DNA of 64,000 nt, taken from contig CAMZMU010000111.1 in assembly GCA_947311845.1 (NCBI GenBank), forward strand, positions 25,147,023 through 25,211,022. The letters run 5' to 3'. Below, piece after piece: positions 59,078 through 64,000 of the stretch. The notes beneath the pieces are model-generated. The model was not told the DNA's origin and did no database searches. It was given only the letters and a program-made list of their open reading frames with translations. The stretch's first letter is position 1, and each line of letters begins with the position of its first letter. The DNA is from Poa pratensis. Its lineage: Eukaryota > Streptophyta > Magnoliopsida > Poales > Poaceae. The position numbers and the translations under genes are program-made.

Positions 59078-60388
59078 TCACATGAAAATAGAAAATGAAG
59101 CAAAAGGAGCATCAAGAAGAAAATTCAAAACACATTTAAGTCTAACCCACTTCCTATGCATAGGAATCTTGTACACAAATAAATTCTTATAGAACAAAGT
59201 GACAAGCATAAAAAGATATAACAAGAGTAACTTCAAAACTTTCAGCATATAGAGAGGTGTTTTAATACCATTAAAATTTCTACAACCATATTTTCCTCTC
59301 TCATAATAATTTTCAGTAGCATCATGAATAAACTCAACAATATAACTATCACATAAAGCATGTTTTTCATGATCCACAAACACATAATTTTTATCAAGCT
59401 CAAAAATAGTGGGATTAAAACTTTCAAACCCACTTTTAACAATTTTATAACAAGATGATTGATCATTCTCAAAAGGTATGGGAATCGTAGATAAAGTCAA
59501 GACCTCTCCAATCCCATTTTCATTAGTTGAATACATAATATTATCAAGTAACATAGGACCATCATCTAGAGCTTTATCATAAACATTTGCTAAGCAAAAC
59601 TTTTTAGTACCATGCATTTCGATATCAGGCACAAATAAAGCATTATCATAAGATTTTTCGAAATAGCATGGATTATCATAAATAACAGTAGCATAATTAT
59701 TCTCACAAGTTTTACTTATAGGAAAAATTTCAAGAGAATCCACAGGAACATAACATTCATCCTCCTTTGGTAAGCATGGAGGGCAATCAAATAGTGTAAG
59801 AGATAAAGAGTTACTCTCATTAGAAGGTTGGCATGGGTAGCTAATCCATTCTTCCTCCTTTTGTTCATCACTCTCCTCCTTTTTTTCATCTAATGAGCTT
59901 TCAGCTTCAGCAGTAGTTTCTTCCACAGGTTCCTGCAAATTGTGAGTGCATTCTTGTGCATGAATGAGTCTCTCTTTATAATCAATGATATAAGGATTAT
60001 CGCTGTAATGTTCTATGCAATAATCAAGGATAGAAGAGACATAATCTTTAAGGTCCTTACAAGCAATACAAGTTTCATAATTTTTAGCCATGAAGGATTC
60101 TATCTCAGAGGCTCCCATAAATAAAACAAATTGTTCTACTTCTTCGAACCCAAGATGAATATAGTTATTCCAATGATAGTTCACAATTAAAACTTCTTCA
60201 CTAAAGCCACATTGGAATTTAAGATGTTTAGTATTCTGTTTAGAGCAACAGTTTATATCATGGCGTTTAAGCAAGATTTTAGCAATTGTATTCAACTTTT
60301 CTAACACAGCACTCATGACTTTACCCTTTCTTGATTCTCTATACTTATATAATTCTATAAGCTCCATATAGGTTGTGGGTTCTTCCAT
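59078..60388 (-). CDS. 436-codon protein of unknown function in the gag position
   Basis: An intact frame starting 265 bases inside the LTR at 60,654, just downstream of the primer site in element orientation, where gag would normally lie. I recognise no gag, protease, RT or integrase motif. Visible features: an N-terminal helical part with conserved-looking Cys (INCCSK, ETCIACKD), an acidic Glu/Lys-rich stretch at about 160-185 (SSLDEKKEESDEQKEEEW), and a C-terminal hydrophobic run near residues 385-405 (LLLLYLFMLVTLFYKNLF) that could cross a membrane. Being open over 1.3 kb in an element otherwise without coding sequence argues for selection or recent origin. It could be a family-specific accessory protein; an envelope-like role is only a guess from the hydrophobic segment. 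Confidence 0.7.
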   Translation of the reverse strand: MEEPTTYMELIELYKYRESRKGKVMSAVLEKLNTIAKILLKRHDINCCSKQNTKHLKFQCGFSEEVLIVNYHWNNYIHLGFEEVEQFVLFMGASEIESFMAKNYETCIACKDLKDYVSSILDYCIEHYSDNPYIIDYKERLIHAQECTHNLQEPVEETTAEAESSLDEKKEESDEQKEEEWISYPCQPSNESNSLSLTLFDCPPCLPKEDECYVPVDSLEIFPISKTCENNYATVIYDNPCYFEKSYDNALFVPDIEMHGTKKFCLANVYDKALDDGPMLLDNIMYSTNENGIGEVLTLSTIPIPFENDQSSCYKIVKSGFESFNPTIFELDKNYVFVDHEKHALCDSYIVEFIHDATENYYERGKYGCRNFNGIKTPLYMLKVLKLLLLYLFMLVTLFYKNLFVYKIPMHRKWVRLKCVLNFLLDAPFASFSIFM

Positions 60389-60624
60389 AACAACAGTTTT
60401 TAATTTTTCGGTTTTTCAAATTTTTATGGATTTTTGGGTATATAAAAAAAAAAAAACAAGACAAAAATAAACTATATAAAGGTAAACTAAACAAAACACA
60501 ACTAAACAGAAATAACTAAGCACAAATAAACTAGACAAAAGTAAACTAGAAAAAACAAAACAAAATAAAAACAGAGAGAGAGGTAGAGTGTACTCCCCAG
60601 GTGAACTTATGAGTAGAGCTATGC

Positions 60625-60642
60625 TCCCCGGCAACGGCGCCA
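60625..60642 (-). other. Primer binding site of the tandem element
   Basis: The same 18 bases as at 6,024-6,041 (minus TGGCGCCGTTGCCGGGGA), 11 bases inside the LTR edge. Confidence 0.8.
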
Positions 60643-60653
60643 GAAAATAATCT

Positions 60654-62188
60654 TGATGACCCACAAGTATAGGGGATCGCAACAGTCTTCGAGGGAAGTA
60701 AAACCCAAATTTATTGATTCGACACAAGGGGAGACAAAGAATACTTATAAGCCTTAACAACTGAGTTGTCAATTCAGCTGCACCTGGAAAAGCACTAGTA
60801 ACAGGGGTGATGTGAAAGCAGCAGTAATATGAGAGCGGTAGTAACAATAACACAGCAGCAGTAGCAGTAACACAGAGGCAATGGCACCAGAAAATAGTTG
60901 ATACTACTTCTAATGGCATATAGGACCGAGTGAGTATTTGATGATGAAAGATGGACCGGGGTTCCCAGCTATCTACACTAGTGGTAACTCTCCAATAACA
61001 AGTGTTGGGTGAACAAATTACAGTTGGGCAATTGATAGAATTGAAATAGCATTAAGACAGAACATCCAGTCTATTAATCATGTAGGCATGTTTTCCTTAT
61101 ATAGTCATACGTGCTCGCAATGAGAAACTTGCATAACATCTTTTGTCCTACCAGCCCGTTTGCAGCGGGGCCTCAAGGGAAACTACTGGTAATTAAGGTA
61201 CTCCTTTTAATAGAGCACCGGAGCAAAGCATTAACACTTGGTGAAAACATGTGATCCTCATATCTAAGCCATCCCCTCCAGTTATCCCAGTTGCTGTCAC
61301 TCTGGGGCCTCGGGTTCCGGACATAGACATGTGCAAACAACTTGTAGATACAATCTAAGCAATAATTATAGAGCTTAAATCTAAGATCATGCCACTCGTG
61401 CACTAGTGACAAGCATTAAACACAACAAGATTGCAGCAACAATAACTTCACAAACTTTAATAGATAGACTGATCATAATGTAACAATCCATCGGATCCCA
61501 ACAAACACAACACCGATTACATCAGGTGGATCTCAATCATGTAAGGCAGCTCATGAGATCATTGTATTGAAGTACATGGGAGAGAGAGTACCAACTAGCT
61601 ACTGCTAGAACCCGTAGTCCATGGGGGAACTACTCACGGAGCATGATGGAGGCGGTGGCGTCGATGGAGAAGGCTCCGGGGGTCAATCCCCGTCCCGGCA
61701 GGGTGCCGGAGCAGGAACTTCTGACCCCCGAAACTAGGTTTCGATGGCGGCGGCGCTCCGGGAGTTCTTCTGGAATATGATCGATCTCCTTTGGGTTTTC
61801 GCATCGGAAGGAATATATAGGCGAAAGGGCGGCGCGAGGGGGTGACCGAGGGGCCCACCCCATATGGCGGCGCCGCCCCCCTCTTGGCCGCGCCGACCTA
61901 TGGGGAGGAGGCCGTGGGCCTCCCCCTGGCTTGCCCTTCTGGCTCCGTGTGTCCCTCGGAAAAATAGGAGGTTTGGCTTTTGTTTCGTCGAATTCCGAGA
62001 ATATTTGCAGAACAACTTTTCTGAAACCAAAAACAGCAGAAAACAGGAACTGGCACTGTGGCATCTTGTTAATAGGTTAGTCCCAGAAAATGCATAATAA
62101 TGATATATAATGCATATAAAACATGTGACAATGATACATAAAACAAGCATGAAACATCAGAAATTATAGATACGTTGGAGACGTATCA
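60654..62188 (-). repeat. LTR of the tandem element, shared middle copy
   Basis: 1,535 bp. The only difference from 54,777-56,312 noticed by eye is one C fewer in a C run near 61,724. It serves as 5' LTR of the unit on its left and 3' LTR of the unit on its right. Confidence 0.93.
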
Positions 62189-64000
62189 AGCATCCCCAAG
62201 CTTAGTTCCTACTCGTCCTCGAGTAGGTAAACGATAAAAAGAAAATAATTTCTGAAGTGACATGCTACCAACATAATCCTGATCCAATAATGATGTAAGG
62301 CATGTGAACTGAGATCAAATCATTCAAAGCAAATGTCTATAGTTGATATAAGAGATGATAATGCAAGAGTTAATCAAGCTAAAAGTTTTCATGAACTATT
62401 GCTTTAAAGACATGAAACCGTACAAGGTTCATTAAAATGTTTTAAGTATCCAGCGTAGGAGTTCTATCCTTCATTCCAAGCATCAAGTAAATTTTCACAA
62501 CATAGAAGGATTCAGTCAAGTAAAAATAAACATGAACGTCATGAATCAACTGTTTCGAAGCCTACTCAACCGGTGAGCGCAAGCATTTGGTATTGGCACC
62601 AGGATGTTATGGCAAAAAGAACATTAATGGGGGTTTGGAAGGCCAAAGGAAGAAAGTCTCACAAAGCTATAAGTGATCATTAGACAAGAGGAAGTCTTAT
62701 AATCGAAGCTATGTAAGGAGTAGTGATTGCCACGCAACGGATGCACATAGAGCTATATGTGTATGAAAGCTCTCCAATGGAACTAGTGGGGGTGCATCCA
62801 ACTTGGTTGCTCATGAAGACCTAGAGCACTTTGAGGAAGCTCATCATTGGAATATACAACCCAAGTTTTATAGTGTAAATTCCCCACATAGTTATACTAG
62901 TAAAACATGAAAACTCTCTCACATGGAGTATAGGTGCTAAACATGAGCACAAATGATGACTATGAATATTGCAGGTGCTATAACATGAGCACAAGTGTGG
63001 ATAAAGGATAGTAATGTTGCCCCCTTTTTCTTTATTCTTTTTTTTTCTTTTTTTATATTTTTTTTTTTTTTTTCTTTTTCTGTTTCTCTTTTCGATGGCC
63101 TCCATGGCTCTTTTCACTTTCAGGGGCAACACTCTAATATGACAACACACTTTTTGGTACAAATAACTCATAATGAACAAAACATGATGTATAAAACTGT
63201 ATGCCTCTGCCAGTGTAGCAGGATGTGCAATGATCTAGCGTAACATGGGTAAACCACACATCAGCTGTATAGAATCATGCAAAGCAATATATAAATAATA
63301 AATGACAACAAGTCATGTAATGTAAAATGGAAGTTGCATGGCAATATATCTCGGAACAGCTATGGAAATGCTGTGGTAGGTAGGTATAGTGGCTGTTTTG
63401 AGGAAGATGTATGGGCTTATGTGTAGGAGAACAAGAGAAAGTCCTCCCACGGGTTTAGATGTACTGGCGAAGTATGCACAACTCTCAATGTGAGCAGAAG
63501 GCAATGCACAACACCGAAGAGGCTAGCAAATATGGATGGTGGAAGTGCCAAAAACCGTAGCTTAACATTAGTCAAAAAGAACTCACAAGTTTATTGCAAA
63601 CAACTAGCAGGTTCAACATTAAGAGCATGATTAAAATTTACTCCAAGGAGGGCCGTTCACGGTGGCACAAGTACCCCGCTAGATCCCTCGACCTTCAGCA
63701 CAACTTAGTTATTACGATGAACCTTTAGACATGGAAAGCTATCAAGTCCAACTACACCTTCAACCATTTAAGTAGAGTTTATAGTACGGCACAAGCTTAA
63801 AGACAACAATCCACTACTGATTTTAACTTAATTAACCAGCAAGCTTTACCATCTATTACTTATTATCTCAAAACGTTTGCAAAGAATCAGGTTATCAAAG
63901 CTCAATGATCTACAAGATTATGTAAGTATTTCATTATACCACTACCACATGCAACATTTTCTGAACCAACCAAATAACAATCAATGCTGAGGCTTTCAGC
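62189..64000 (-). repeat. Second internal region of the tandem element, cut by the window end
   Basis: It repeats 56,313-58,130 nearly exactly, including the purine tract and the T-rich run (63,027-63,075, different length). The 436-codon frame would lie beyond the window. Confidence 0.92.

Larger units (their letters stand above)
54777..64000 (-). mobile_element. Tandem array of a non-autonomous gypsy element (LTR-internal-LTR-internal)
   Basis: LTR 54,777-56,312, internal 56,313-60,653, LTR 60,654-62,188, then the same internal sequence again from 62,189 to the window end, offset about 5,876 bases. The central LTR is shared, with no target duplication or unrelated DNA between units. The copies are nearly identical, differing mostly by single-base run-length changes. 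The array inserts after cccta at 54,772-54,776; the other flank is outside the window. No protease, RT or integrase is present. The 3' internal part is related to the Sabrina-like element at 1-8,070. Confidence 0.9.

Overview
The window is grass nuclear DNA, most likely from the tribe Triticeae (wheat, barley, rye, Aegilops) or a close Pooideae relative. Three things point there: nested gypsy LTR retrotransposons whose LTRs start TGATACGTCTCCAACG, a tRNA-derived SINE of the Au type, and two intron-bearing host genes of plant transcription-factor families. Family names come from memory of motifs and lengths; no database search was possible.

Layout. Bases 1-8,070 hold a minus-strand non-autonomous gypsy element (Sabrina-like) with a decayed gag-protease; its right LTR carries a nested 447-bp solo LTR. 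Bases 8,071-9,471 are older repeat remnants. Bases 9,472-23,669 hold a complete 14.2-kb plus-strand Tat-lineage gypsy element with a perfect 5-bp target duplication. Its gag-pol is broken by single-base frameshifts, and between pol and the 3' LTR it carries a multi-exon gene on the opposite strand with its own TATA box. Bases 23,670-26,984 are AT-rich Helitron-like repeats. Bases 27,184-30,269 are a Mutator-like element with about 200-bp inverted termini and a GC-rich cargo (Pack-MULE-like), itself interrupted by a retroposon. Bases 30,270-34,567 look like gene fragments ending in a canonical Helitron 3' terminus. Bases 34,568-41,500 are intergenic, with one TIR element and one retroposed sequence.

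Bases 41,500-51,300 form the genic island. A PLATZ zinc-finger gene (plus strand, two exons) and a type-B cytokinin response regulator (minus strand, six coding exons, one GC-AG intron) converge, with a SINE between them. The PLATZ reading frame is broken just before its conserved C-terminal motif.

Bases 51,300-54,776 hold small MITEs and a truncated LTR. Bases 54,777 to the window end are a tandem LTR-internal-LTR-internal array of a second minus-strand non-autonomous element related to the first. In the gag position it encodes a 436-codon protein of unknown function.

The two host genes encode nuclear regulators, but the sequence shows no direct functional link between them. Many frame breaks in otherwise young sequence fall in or next to homopolymer runs, so assembly base errors should be ruled out before calling these genes dead.
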